A stretch of DNA of 64,000 bases from Lycium barbarum (GCF_019175385.1 NC_083339.1:32951637-33015636); one strand, 5' to 3'. Counted from the first letter of the stretch, positions 30,455-42,760 are shown. Made by a program: numbers and translations. The notes: a model not told the origin generated them from the sequence alone.

Positions 30455-33400
30455 TGTTGACACCCAATTTTGTCCCGTCTTCCCCCAAAATATTTATTTA
30501 CGCTTCTGATATTTTGGCAACTTTAAAATAATTATTTATATTTTACTATAATCGGCCTCTTATTAATACCGACGTTTTTGTTCGCTAGCTGTTATTGTTT
30601 TTGTTACTGCTACCATTATTATTATTATTATTATTGTTATTACCGGTACTATGACAATCCGCATTTTTATCATTTCAGTATTTTTTACCATCTTATGCAC
30701 ACGCATCGCATTTATTTTCGCATAATTAAATAATAGCGTTTATTTACTGTTAACTTTCAAAATATTATTGCACGGCTATTACGACGTCATATAATTTTAT
30801 CTGAGCACTAATAAATACATATTTTTATATTAGATAACATTTTAATTCAGCCCATAACTAATCCTAAAACTATTAATTCAGTCCATAATTAATCTTAAAA
30901 CTATTTGGGATAAAATCCTAATTCGTTGAACTCAGCAGCATATTATCCACCTACCCAGCCCACATTTTAACCCGACCAGCCCACAACCCAGTGCCCAGAC
31001 CCGACCCGGGTCGTTCAAAACAAAGGAAATGTTAGGGTTTCCATTTACCCTACCGCCGCAGCCCCCTCTTCTCTCACTTCCCTTCCTCTCTCCTCCTCTT
31101 TCTCTTCTCACTCGTCAACGACGAAAATGGCAAGATCACAGTCCCCTTTCACGGTCACAAGCCATGTATGGCCGATTCGGGAAGCGAAAATTAATGCCTG
31201 TATGCCCCCCCCCCCCCCCCCCCCCCCCCCGTCTGTGTTCAACCAGGGAGTTCGTCTCCTTCCTCCTTTTCTCTTTCGTCGATCTGAAACATTTTTAATA
31301 CACCTCGTCCATTAGTGAAGCAAAAACCTCTCTTTATCAGTTCCTTTTTATTTTCGGGTACCGAATTTAATGAATATTGTCTTCTTCCTCTAGTTTTTTT
31401 TCTGGTCGAGAACAGTTCTAACGTTTTGATTTGAAAATACCCCGCCCAATTTTTTTCATTTTTGAACCCGAGAAAACCCTAATCCAAACCTTATAAATAA
31501 TCGTTTTCTAAGAAAGAAAGGGGGGGGGGGGGGGGTTCTTAGTCGCCTGGACAATTCTTTAAGGTTTAGGGATTTTTTTAGCGGTCTGGAAATTTCCCTA
31601 AAATTAAAAGTTCAGAAGTCATAAAAATCCCCCCAAAGAGAAAGAGAGTTTTCAGCTGCCCAAATTCCTTTAAGAAATATCGATCTTTAGCATTCGCCAT
31701 TTTCCTGAGTATAAAAAATATACTGAATCATTTCTGTTCGCTTTCACCCTTTGGGTATTGACTCGAACCTATACGAACTTGGAGCGTGGTATTTGAGTGG
31801 ATATCGAGACCTTCGCCTCAGTTCGCTGCACCCGAAGAAGGTCGGTGAACCCTCTTCATTTTATTTTTTTAGTATTTTTTGCGTGCTTTAGTTTAATTTG
31901 TGTTTGTGTGCTAGTTAACTTTTGTTGGTCTCTATTAGTTTAGTTGATCTTCTGTTAATAGAGTTTGTAGTCAAAATATGATGCTTATCTTGTCCAATAA
32001 AAGTGTCTGAGTCTCTGTCTATGTGCCATTACTGCTAAAACATGATGTTAATTTGCACCTGTGTTTGCTTGAACTCATCTAGACATGGATTGCATTTAAT
32101 AAAGTTTATTGGATTAAGGATGGTGTTAGTTTTTGGTTAAGTAATTTGAGTAGGTTATTATTTGCTCGATTTGTTTCCTCAGTGCTCCCTGTTCAGTCCA
32201 ATCTCCCCTCTAGGCAAAATGTGTTTTATCCCGCTTATTCATGCCCTCCTATCAAGGAAAAACAGTGTGACTACTTGATAGAAAGGCTAGCTGTTAGTAA
32301 CATTCTATTCCATTTTATCTTTTCTGTATTTCTTTATGTGTGTTTCCATGTCTAATGTGCTTAATTTAGCTTGATATGCTTGTTTGTTGTTGTTAGATTA
32401 GTCCAGTTAGGTGTTTAACAGTTATGCTTGGCTTAACAAATTAGTATTGTTCAATTCGTATTGTCTATGTTTAGCTGTTAATTTCAGTCTACCATGCTGG
32501 AGTGTCTAAATAGGATTATCTTGCTTTTAAGTCCAGTATGCCGAGTCATAGTGTAAGTTTAGGCTGTCCTTTTAACTCCCATGATTAGAAGGTTGGTAGA
32601 TGCACCTGTTTCCCTTTGTGTGAGTTGTACACGACCAAGTTTGAAGGCCTTGTCTTGTATGCACCCTTACGGGCTTGACCTTGTTGTTTCTTTGACAATT
32701 AATCCATGCCTACCTATGTTGTTGTGTGATGTTGTGCCAGATCTGCTGAACTTAATGTTTTTTTTTAGCTATGGTTTCTTGTTGCCTATCTAACAGAACT
32801 CTAAACATGTCTAATATGGTGAATATCAACTTGTGTGTCTCTGCCATCACAATAGATACCTGTTGCGCTAGTTTGCTTTAATGTTACCATGTTGTCAATT
32901 TGCTGAACGCTGAATCTATGTCCTACCTGGAGTATGTTGAATTTACCTATTGCAAACGTATTTAACTAAGCCTTAATTGTGCAATAAGATTTTCAAGAAA
33001 TATTTATTTGAGGTCCTCTCTATATGTGTAGGATCTGATAAGCCCAATAGGAAGTCTATAGATCTCTGAACATGCCTGTCTCCTCTCATTGTGATTCTGT
33101 GCAAATGTGATTGGTATAAGTCATTATGTGTTAGAGTTCTTGTGCCTCTAAGTACAGTTGTTCCATTTCTGTCTAAGTTTAAAGGGTATATGTTTATATA
33201 TTGCATGTATGCTATGTGTATAACATCTTGAGGAGGAGGTTAGATTGGTCATTATTGGATCAAGCTTGAACCCTCCCCGGTGTTAGCCATGCCTGGGATT
33301 CGTGAAATCCCTTGGAACTTGTGCAACATCGGGAAGATGGGGGCGAAAACTTTTCCAATATTAACCTTCTATACATCCCTATGAACGTGTATACATGAAG

Positions 33401-34927
33401 TATACTCGAATATACATGATATATACATAACCTACTGATCTGTTTTGAGTTTATATTTGACATGTTTTAGCCTTACTTATTCATTATACTAATCCTTTTC
33501 TTTCATTTTATACATGACTATCACATACGAGTCTGAGGGACTCGTCTTCTTTCGCATCCGGTGTTGGGCTAAAAGCCCAACGCAATATCCTCGAGTCGTT
33601 CCCCATCAGTTCTGTCCGCAGCAAAGGGAAAAATAGAAAACAGAAATTCTGGGCCAAAGCCCAATAGCAGAAACAGTCCACAACAGATATTAAAAAAGGA
33701 TTTCTGGGCTAAGCCCAATAGCATGCACGATCACCGCAGCCCAAAATGGGCTGAGCCCATTTATTTACATTTCTTGTGCCTCTATTTCATTTTATTGCAT
33801 TTAACTTGTATTGTTTTGACTAACCTTTCATCTTATGTTTTTTTTTGTGTTTTTTTTTTTTTTACTTAGCTTAGATGAATTATAAAGGGATTAGTATGGG
33901 TAGTTTTAGTAAGGGGTGGCTAATTCAAGAGAAATTAACGATTCCATAGGATTCATTTTTTTTATATGTTAAAGTTATTGATGGTATCCATAACAGTTAT
34001 TTTATTAGACTAATTGATTTTTCAAAATAGTATGACTACATATTTTGAGCTAAAGGAATCACGATTTATGCTTATTATCTTAGAAATTTAAATGTCACTA
34101 ATATGCAAATATAAATCAAGTACATTCTATAAATAATTTTCCGAGGTTTATCCAATAATGCACATCTTTTAGCAAAGTATAGCTGATATAAAAGAAAGAA
34201 AACTCATACCCTTTCCGTCACATTTTAAAGAAACTAAGTCTAGGTATTTCTACATCATCATATCGATATAATATAAATTTTATCTAAAGTTCACATTTTA
34301 CTAAAAGGTTGTTATTTCTAGGCGAGTTGTTATATTTTTGCAAGTCTTATTTTCAATAACATTACTACATTTTCATTCAAGGCTTTAGCAACATGTCCAA
34401 GTTTTATTTTAAATAGCATTTAAAATTTTCTTTTTATGCAAATCATCATATTTTCTACAAGTATTATTTTAAACAGCATTATTATTACTTTCATTTAAAG
34501 TCTTAGCGACGTTTATAAGTCCTATTTTAAAATGGCATTTAAAGTCTTCTTTTATATTGTGTTTTCTGCAAATCTTAATTTCACTAACATTATTTTCCTT
34601 TTAAAACTTTAGCAACATTTGTGAACCATTTTAAAATTCAAGCATTATATTTACCCTTAATTAATTAACCTAAGTTTGGCCGGTAAACCATAGTTAACGG
34701 ATCCTAGAAGATGCCTAACCCCTTCCCTTTAGGATAATTAGAACCCTTACCTAGAATTGAAACTTAAGCAGACCATTAACGGGGTTTAGTTAGTCTTACC
34801 TTAGTTAATAATTAGGTGTCCTAATTCACCTTAAAATCAATTAGGTGGCGACACCTTAAAATAAAGCAAAATAGGAATCTCCAATATGTTGTACTCTAAT
34901 TTAACCCGTTTAAAATGGGGTATAACA
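30455..34927 (+). mobile_element. Ogre 3' LTR
   Basis: 4473 bp, the partner of 19839-24293, with the same ends. Differences by eye are mostly single substitutions, homopolymer length changes and short indels. Examples are GTTATGCTTGG for GTGCTTCGC near 32420, and a missing GATAATTA unit near 34740. Confidence 0.93.
31205..31230 (+). repeat. Homopolymer of 26 C
   Basis: The 5' LTR has CCCCCCACCCCC at the same place (20584-20595), so the run expanded from a mixed C tract after insertion, or is an assembly artefact. Confidence 0.9.
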
Positions 34928-34932
34928 GGCAT

Positions 34933-35450
34933 CGAGAGGTAACCCAGGCAGAAGCTCATATGGATTTTGTGTCTGAGATGAAGAAGGAGACTTAATACAT
35001 GCACAGGCTACAAAGATAAGTTTTTGTACAAATACAGAAGCAGAGGTGATTGTTCTTGTAGAAGCTTTGAGGTTTTGTAAAGGGAAGCAGCTAAATAACA
35101 TCATCATTCAGAATGACTCAAAGCTTATACAATAAATTTTAGAGGAGGGATGGAAACCACCATGGAGTATGCAAACTGGATAGAGAAAATCAGGACTTTA
35201 AATGACAATTTGCAGATTAGGTATTCTCATATTCTAAGGAAGGGTAATAAACCTAGCAGATTCTTTGGCAAATCAAGCTCTTGACAGTGGGAACTTTTCA
35301 TGTCAAAGTTTCATGGAATTAGACAGTGTCAGGAGGAGGATTTTGTGACAAGTCCCAAGTTCCATATATCTGAATTAGAATACTTAAGAACAGGTGAGGC
35401 ATACAAAGCAATCAAGATGGAATACAACATCCAGCATAAACAATCAAGGT
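34933..35450 (+). pseudogene. LINE ORF2 fragment 3: RNase H domain, remainder
   Basis: Directly after the Ogre's second GGCAT the frame resumes the RNase H interrupted at 19838: a glycine- and serine-rich loop, GFCV then a TGA stop, and DEEGD (34970-34990). TNTEAEVIVLVEALRFCKGK (35030-35090) carries the Glu of the active site. IIIQNDSKLIQ (35103-35135) carries the second Asp. YSHILRKGNK and LADSLANQALDSG (35220-35290) match the C-terminal part with its conserved Asp. Stops and one shift near 35250 show it is dead. The LINE end is not sharp; similarity fades near 35450. Confidence 0.87.
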
Positions 35451-36240
35451 AGTTAACAGAAAGACGAAGAGAACAACAAAAGGGGAAACTATACTGCCTA
35501 CAACAAATTGGAGGAACTAATAAGATGAAATTGAAGCAATACATCGCAAATTCCGCACCTAATTTCATCAACAAAGTTCATGAAGCAAAGGGCAAAAAAC
35601 TACAGATGAGGTACCTGAGTTTAATCGAAGTCACGAATGGTGGAAATCAACATAGATCGACAATTGTGAGGTTGAATTCAGCACTGTTACATCTTGGACA
35701 TGAAACGACAACAGATTCACAGCTCAAATCTAGATATAGAAGAAGAGAACAAGAAAATATGAGTTTTGAGGTGTAACGGGAAAAACAAGACGGAAGCAAG
35801 AAATACTTACAGAAGAGGACGAAGATGGCCATTGTAGCTTCCATTTTAGCTTCCTTAAGCTTAGAATTTCAACATCATCGTCGCAACAGAGAGAAGCATT
35901 TCAACGAAGACTCAGTGAACTTTTAGATAGGGTTAGCAAATGGGATTTGTTGTATTTATTTCCAAATTTGTTTTGTTTTTGCATTTTATTTTGGACCCAG
36001 ATTTTTTGGCCTAGACGGTCTTGTTTTATTTTATTTGCTAATTATTAATCAAAAGCCCAATTCTAGGCGAAATTCAATTTTAAAAAAAGTATGCTGAATC
36101 CATACTAGCAAAATGGTTAATAATGAATTGGTCTTTTTTCATACTAGAATCTTAATCTAATGTTGTAGCCAACTCAATCTCATAAGTAAAATTCATAAAA
36201 TTGAAAAAAAATATTTTTAACAGAAAATCATCAGTTTCTA
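35451..36240. other. Unassigned sequence between LINE and gene island
   Basis: It may contain the LINE 3' untranslated region. On the minus strand an ATG at 35844 starts MEATMAIFVLF and is followed by CTGTAAGTATTTC (35800-35812), a good match to a plant 5' splice site. This could be the 5' end of a truncated host gene, but I find no further exon before the LINE, and the sequence gives no function. Frames at 35525-35776 (plus) and 35647-35844 (minus) overlap each other and neither is supported. Confidence 0.35.
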
Positions 36241-36246
36241 AACCAT

Positions 36247-36258
36247 GCTCTGATACCA
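36247..36258 (-). other. Isolated primer-binding-site-like sequence
   Basis: GCTCTGATACCA is the exact complement of TGGTATCAGAGC, the initiator tRNA-Met primer site. A minus-strand LTR element would have its 5' LTR to the right, from about 36260. The sequence there (36260-36900) lacks TG...CA ends or a partner LTR, so this is at best a relic. Confidence 0.45.
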
Positions 36259-36925
36259 CATATAAGATTTTTTGCGGGTATAGATTGTGAAACATAAATT
36301 TTCTAACAAGACTTTACAATTATGGGACTTATGATTTTTACAAGATATCATATAACATTACTTTAGTCAAGAAATTATACATGAATCCATAGTGTTTTCT
36401 TGAATTATCTTCAGCAGAAGTGATTGAACTTTCTGAGAAACTGATTTCTCTCCTACATCGGGTTTTTCTCATGCTATTTGATATGAATAACCTGAATTGC
36501 AGTTGAGAGAGGACCTATTTTAAAGCTACTTTATACACCAATTATGCATAGAATAGTTGTATATAACTGAGATACTCATATCTTTATGTATAACAATGAA
36601 GTCATAATGAGTTATTTTTAGATGGAGGATGATTGTGCAACATCTTTCATGCATAATGACGTTTGTCGAAGTGGTTATAACACCTCTTTAGACATGTTCG
36701 GCGCATGTCATACATGGAAACACCTTCCATAAACATGCAATGCGGTCTGATTATGGTGTGCCGACCAATACGTGTCACGTTTACTCAACCACTTCATCAT
36801 ACATGGACACCTCCTAATCATGAAATAGTCATTTAGTTATTCACCCTCCATCAAAATGAGAACTTAATTGCCTTAAAATTTACCCCATGAGTTATGCGAA
36901 ATATTCTTTAATTGTCTTTTAATTT

Positions 36926-37854
36926 AAGCTAAATACATATGCAGCCTCTTGAACTTGTCAAGATTTTTTATTTATACACCTCAACGAAATGTATGAACTA
37001 TTGAACACTTCATCTATATTCAAATTTAATCTTTAAACACAAACTGCTGATGTGTCATGAAGAGTGTGCTACACCTCTTCTGAGAGAGTCAGAGTGAATC
37101 CTAATTTGTTTTTTATTTTTATTTTTTGCTCTCTCCTTCACCTCTTTGTCCGGTGATCGTCACTCCACCATCAATACCCTTTCTCTCTTTCTTTGCATAT
37201 TATCACCATTTTGGAGTGATCAAAAGTTCAAATCTAAAGCATTTTTCGAAGAAAATTAAACTAAACTTAAGACCCAAAAAAGAAATCTTGAAAAATAATT
37301 TAAGCTAATTTACCGTTTCAGCAGTGAAGAAAAAATCAATAGGTTTTCGATTTTGAAGAAGGGTATCGATCCTGCTGCAAAGATTACTCCAAAAACGTTT
37401 ATCTGAAGATTGACTCTAAATTGGTGAAGAACCCATCAAGCTAGGTGAAGCCAGAAATGGTGGAAACATTAAGATTTTCTTTTATTAACAAAACAAATCT
37501 AAAGTTGCAACCTTTAACGTTTTTTTTTTTTTTTAATGAAATCTGTTCAATCAAGTACCTTGTTAAGAGATGTAGGGGCTAGGAGGGTTTGAATAAAATG
37601 AAGAATGGTGGGGAGAAATTCTGGAAAAAAAATGTAAGAGAGGGACTGTTCTTTTTAGTTCTCAATGTCGCACAGTGATTTACTTATTTTTCCATGTTTG
37701 AGACTCACACTCTTTAATTTTACGAGAGATTGACACTAAAATGTCTAATAGACACGATTGGAATATAGATCAAGTGTTGTATATGTCATATCCCTAGTTG
37801 AGGTGTTTAAATGGAAAATCTTGACAAGTTTAAAGGATTTATGTGTTAGTCTTA
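36926..37854. mobile_element. Non-autonomous element with about 60-bp inverted ends
   Basis: The left end (36926-36985) and the reverse complement of the right end (37797-37854) share CTTGAACTTGTCAAGATTTT (right: TTTAAACTTGTCAAGATTTT), then CATTTA/TATTTA and ACACCTCAAC. The 0.93-kb body has no convincing gene. Frame 37126-37308 starts MLSPSPLCPVIVTPP and is unrecognised. Sequences with these ends are scattered through Solanaceae, to my recollection. The superfamily is not clear, and no unambiguous target duplication was found. Confidence 0.65.
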
Positions 37855-37958
37855 TTTATCAAACCCAACTTAATCACGTGGCATATATATATCTTATAAT
37901 TATTCGAAATATGAGGGTCAAAGCATATAAATACTGATGTGATTTTAGAGGTTGATTT

Positions 37959-38145
37959 CAGTGGCGGAGCTAGTAAGAGCCCAGGGGTTCATCTGAACCC
38001 CCTTGGGTGAAAAATTATACAATATATACAAGGTGAAGATTATTTTTTATGTATATATAATAGACGTTGAACCCCCTTGGGTTCTTGTTTGTCTGCTTCT
38101 TTACATTTTTGAACCCCCTTTATTCAAATCATGACTTCGCCACTG
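37959..38145. mobile_element. hAT-type MITE, 187 bp
   Basis: The ends CAGTGGCGGAGC and (reverse complement of the right end) CAGTGGCGAAGT form inverted repeats. They are flanked by GTTGATTT (37951-37958) and ATTGATTT (38146-38153), an 8-bp target duplication with one change, as expected of hAT elements. The interior repeats GAACCCCCTTGGGT twice (37994-38009; 38071-38085). No coding capacity. Confidence 0.85.
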
Positions 38146-38153
38146 ATTGATTT

Positions 38154-39293
38154 ACTCTCTTTTTTTTTTCAAATAAGAATTTGTATATTCACAGACTAAA
38201 ATATTACTGCAATTAATTATGTTTTATAGTTAAAATACTTCTCAAAATTGTATTACTAAAAACTAATTGACCCTCCTTATAAGATTAGTCATACGTACAA
38301 TATGGGACACATAGTACTATTTTATTAATTTTGTCATTCGGTTTGTTTTGTGGCTGACAGGAAAAGTTACAAAAGGATGAGAAACAAAATAGAAGTATCT
38401 GACAAGGAACAAATACAACCACAGAGGCACACACAGGCACACACAGTATTATCAAGAGGAAGTTGTATGGACCATTTCGAAAGAACTTTTGTCCTCCTTT
38501 AGCTTTCAAAAGTCAATCGACAATGAACATTCAAATTTCTTATCAAAATTCCACCAAAGGTATTCATTTCTCTAGCTACGTTGCTCTGCAAATTGTATTT
38601 TTCGATTCAGTTGTTCAGGAGCTTAGGTTGTTACCGTAAATTCAGGAAAATAATGGAATTAAATAGTAAATTTTAGAATTTACCTGGCCACAGTGATTTT
38701 TTTGGATTAAAGCGTACTAACAGTGCAATTTGGTGTTATTTAAAAATGGAAATAATAAGGTTGTCTAATCTTCAATATCTCAAAAGAAATGTTAGCTGTC
38801 GGTGAGAAACGTGCACTAGTGAAATATCATCTCTAAGACAAAATAGATTTTGTCTAGCTGAGAAATTAATTTCCAAATGACTTATGTGATATAGTATTAA
38901 TTTTGATTGAAAGGCAACAACAACGACATAAAAATCCATTCGATTGACTCTAATTATTTTGCCTCTTCACACATCTCAAGAAGATCAACACTATTTTTAC
39001 TTATGATCCACTTAACTCAAACTTCAAAATCTATGAATTGGTGATAGGATGCTCTACCACCATAACGAACCTCACTTAATATAAATTAGGTTACTGGAGC
39101 CGCAATAGCGGAGTAAGAATTTTCACTGTAAAAGAATATCATTGTAAGGTAGCTCCACCACGGATAGACAATTTGTGTTGGTGCTTGCGTCCGTGGTAAC
39201 ACCTCTTGAGCCCTTGCCTCTTCTCTCATTCTTCATTCTGGAGCCAATGTTATGAATATCAACACTTGGTGTTTACACCAATACAATAAAACA

Positions 39294-39295
<2 letters not shown>
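38154..39295. other. Gene-island spacer, no gene seen
   Basis: AT-rich, with no frame that I recognise. The minus-strand frame 38285-38509 has a hydrophobic stretch (FLLIILCVPVCASVVVFVP) but no other support. Near 39107-39130 GCGGAGTAAGAATTTTCACT resembles the inner end of the hAT MITE family and may be a fragment. Confidence 0.5.

Positions 39296-39345
<50 letters not shown>
39296..39345. repeat. (AT)n microsatellite
   Basis: An uninterrupted AT dinucleotide run of 50 bp. Confidence 0.97.
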
Positions 39346-39347
<2 letters not shown>

Positions 39348-39458
39348 GTCTTTATATAAATTATTATAAGTAAACAATAGTTAATTAAAACAGATGTCAC
39401 TTCATTTTTTTATATCTAATCATAATAAATTAGTATATTTTGGTGTAACATTACATAT

Positions 39459-39716
39459 TACTCCCTCCGGATCAAAAAAAAGAATCCAAGTAGCTATTTG
39501 CACACCCCTTAAGAAACTACTAACTCCAAGGAAAAAAAATGTAAATTGACTAAACTACCCCTAATTAAATAGGCATTGGGATTTGATCACATTACACTTA
39601 ATAGAGACAAATCTGAAAAGATAAAGTTAATTGTTTATTTATTTAATAAGTGGACACTTTTTTTGACCCAAAAAAAAAAAGGTTAAGTGGATACTTTTTT
39701 TTATTCGGAGAGAGTA
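39459..39716. mobile_element. Stowaway (Tc1/mariner) MITE, 258 bp
   Basis: It starts TACTCCCTCCGGATCAAAAA and ends TTATTCGGAGAGAGTA, whose complement is TACTCTCTCCGAATAA. CTCCCTCCG ends and a TA target are diagnostic of Stowaway. A near-direct repeat of GTGGACACTTTTTTTGACCC and GTGGATACTTTTTTT lies at the right end. Confidence 0.88.
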
Positions 39717-40861
39717 CTGTATTAAGTTTTTTCATCTGATATAAGTTTAACCGAGAAAACATGCTGTTTATGCATATGACAAACAGAAAGCAACGTGTAA
39801 AAATATTCATGAACCTTGACAAGTAGTCCTTCTGGGTTGGCTCATTAGTGATATATAGAGCCTGTCTTTTCTTACTTTTCCAATTTCATAATTTAACTAA
39901 GATATTTGCTATCTTTTCACTTGTAATTATTGAAGGGACCAAAATCAAAGGGCTAGGCTTAATTGGAATTAATTAATCATTCTCCACTTGACGTATTTGG
40001 AACTTGGAAGTATCGAAAATACTGAAACCTCTTTACTTTCTTGTTACTGAGAATTACTCCATGTTGATATAAAGTTTGAAAGAAGTGAAATTTGCTTCTA
40101 ATGTGCCATAAACCTTGTTGAAAACACATACGAAAATCTACATTAAATGCCAAATCTAGGATTGTTATCTCGAGGAAGCTACTAATTATTCTATTGTCGA
40201 TTGACTAGCGTGATTTTAATTTAATTAAGTTGCGTTCTTTAGCGGTTATTGTCCCATAATTATTTGATTATTTCTTCTAGGGAGTCATTACGCATCTAAT
40301 TAAGCATATAGTATTCTTTAAAAAAAAAAAAGGAAAATGAATTTCTTAATGGGAATAATGAAAACAAACTTCATAAGTAACATTCTAAATTCATTGTCTT
40401 CTTTCCATCCTCAACACCGCTAACCCTTGCGCGCGACCTCCACCCACAAAATAATTAAAATCCTTTTATTTTTCAAGAAATTGTTTTTCATTGATAATAT
40501 TTTTCTTCATACCAAGCACACCATTAGAAATGATTGTAACTTTGAGGAATTCTAAGTTTTAGCTGCTTAAAGGAACAATAGAATAGAAATAATCTGCAGA
40601 CAAAGACGTAATTAGGATCCTAATCAGAATAGGCTAATTAAACTGAAATATAAAGAAATCAAATTATCGGAGTTCGAGAATTTACTGCATGCACATATCA
40701 AATCAAATTATTAGATATCCAACTTTTTATATTTTGAATTTATGCAGTGAAAATCAGACAATAAGCAAAAGTCACGTTAAGGAGCAGTAGGAGAAAAATC
40801 GCTTTTCTAGCTAGTTAACAAACAATTAAATTTGAAAGGATTGTAAATTTTCTGTTCACTT
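39717..40861. other. Gene-island spacer, no gene seen
   Basis: About 1.1 kb, AT-rich, no frame above 60 codons, no RNA gene recognised. Confidence 0.5.
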
Positions 40862-41147
40862 TAGGGCCCGTTTGGCCATAAATACCAAAAGCTTTTTCAC
40901 TTTTTTTTTGGAATTTTTGAAGTTGGAGTTGTATTTGCCCATAGTTTTTGAAATTATAGTTTTTGATGAAATGTAGTGTAAAAAAGTGAAAAAAGTTGAA
41001 AAATTTTGAAAAACAAGTTTTTCTTGTTTTCAGTATTCCGGAATACAACTCCGGAAAAAAGTGAATAATTTTTATGGCCAAATGATAAAAGTAAAAAAAG
41101 TGAAAAAAAATTCCGAAAAAAAGTGAATAATTTTTATGGCCAAACGC
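40862..41147. mobile_element. MITE with GGCCCGTTTGGCCATAA ends, 286 bp
   Basis: TAGGGCCCGTTTGGCCATAA on the left and TTTATGGCCAAACGC on the right are inverted repeats; TCACTT flanks both sides (40856-40861; 41148-41153). GTGAATAATTTTTATGGCCA is present twice at the right end (41060-41079; 41123-41142), so a subterminal piece has been duplicated. A GATTCCGGAATAC-like palindrome (41033-41046) lies in the middle. I assign it to the hAT group from memory of similar ends. Confidence 0.82.
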
Positions 41148-41153
41148 TCACTT

Positions 41154-42760
41154 ATACTTTTACATCGTGTGGTTCTGGCTCACTCTGGTATACTATCTAG
41201 TCTAGATTAAAATCAGCTCGTTAATTATAAGTACAAACACATTGAATAATCAGCGCCTTCTGAAAAAAGAAAAAATGTAAACGGCTCTAACCACGTTAAC
41301 GTGTTACTGTTGAAGACATAATTAGTATAAGCAAACGAAAGTGTGTTTTCTCTAACTGTTTAAACTTTTAGATGAAATAGTCACACGTGGTTACAGCATA
41401 GTATCATGAACAAACGTTGATAAGCTACATTGCCCAATCATTTTCTCAAACAATTGAATTCTTGAACAATAAAGTCTAAACTTAATTATTTGAACCCTTT
41501 AGAAGAGGCAAACTAGCACCAAGTTATTGCATATCTATATTCCAGGCAGGAAATCACATAGTCCTAGTTTCTTAGGTTTGAATTTGGATACAAACTTTTG
41601 TAACTTTCCAAGCATGCAACTTTTTTACTTTGTCTACCGAACCCTCTCTTTAACTTTAGACAAAATATAGAAACAAAAGCTTCTTTAAGCCCATGCTGAT
41701 TCTCTTATATAGTACATACAACAACTCCTGAGAATAAAAATCCAGAAATAAAGCATATAGAAACTTGCATAGAATCTGCTTAATTGGAATCTTGTTTCAG
41801 AGACTTTTACTGTTGACATCTCCATATTTTGCCTTGTGAGGAGTGCGGGTACTTTAAAGCTGAAGATAGTACCCACAGAAAACTGGCTAGTACAAAAATT
41901 TTGGGAAAAGAAACACATCAAAAACGCAAAATTGTCCTGAAAGGCTATTTTCTTTTGGAAGTGAAGCTAAAGTTAGATGAATTTGTCAGCAAGTTGAGTC
42001 ATGGTGAAGTGTCCTTTATAGTTTAACACTATACTTGATAGACTTTATAGTATTTTTAGTAGGCATCAAGGACTTTTTTGGGATAAAGATATAGACAACA
42101 CTTCTCATCTCTGTTGGAGAGTGACAATATAATTATACATACTAGTCACAGAAATCAGAATAGTGCAATTTTCTTGGATTTCATTAACTTTTGTATATTG
42201 TATACACAGACAGTATAAAAATTGCACACTACCATGTCACCTCAAACGAAATTAAAGGTAACTTTCCATAATCATTGAAATTGATACTTGAAAAATAAGA
42301 TAAATGATCTTCTACAACACGTTTTAAATTGCACTGATCATAAAACAAAATTCTACAATGAGACATGCGTTAAATATAAGATAAATCTTTAAATGGGGGT
42401 AGTTCACTTGTGTGATTGAAATTGCACTATCTTTGTGTATTGTGGATGCAGGGTACTGTTATATAATCTGAAGCCATAAAGCCATAATTAGGTGACCCAC
42501 TATCGAATTAGTTTTGTTTCAACTAGAACTTTGGTCATATCAAACTTTCTGATTTAATTTGTACCACTTGATGTTTTGTGTACTATTTTGGACGTGTAAA
42601 AAGTTACTTGAGTGAATCAACCGTTACTTTTATTTCATTTCTTGAATCTTTTTAATAGTCGTGAACTAGAGATAAATGCATGAAATTTAAGATTTACAAA
42701 TGTATGACAAATGTCAAGTATAGAACTTAAGCAAATAAACAGTACTACTAAAAACAAAAA
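41154..42760. other. Gene-island spacer, no gene seen
   Basis: 1.6 kb with no recognised coding, RNA or mobile sequence. Frames at 41685-41921 (minus) and 41829-42026 (plus, LPCEECGYFKAEDSTHRKLA and on) overlap and neither matches a family I know. Confidence 0.45.

Larger units (their letters stand above)
19839..34927 (+). mobile_element. Ogre-type (Ty3/gypsy, Tat branch) retrotransposon, pol-less derivative
   Basis: Two LTRs of about 4.45 kb (19839-24293 and 30455-34927) enclose a 6.2-kb interior. GGCAT stands on both outer sides (19834-19838; 34928-34932), a perfect 5-bp target duplication, and the interrupted LINE RNase H frame resumes directly after it. The start TGTTGACACCCAATTTTG, very long LTRs and primer site TGGCGACTCCACTGGGA are hallmarks of Ogre elements. 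The interior keeps a gag N-terminus but no protease, RT, RNase H or integrase; autonomous Ogres are usually far longer. It must have been moved by proteins from another copy. By eye one 620-bp stretch of the LTRs has 13 differences (about 2 percent), so the insertion is fairly young. Confidence 0.93.
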
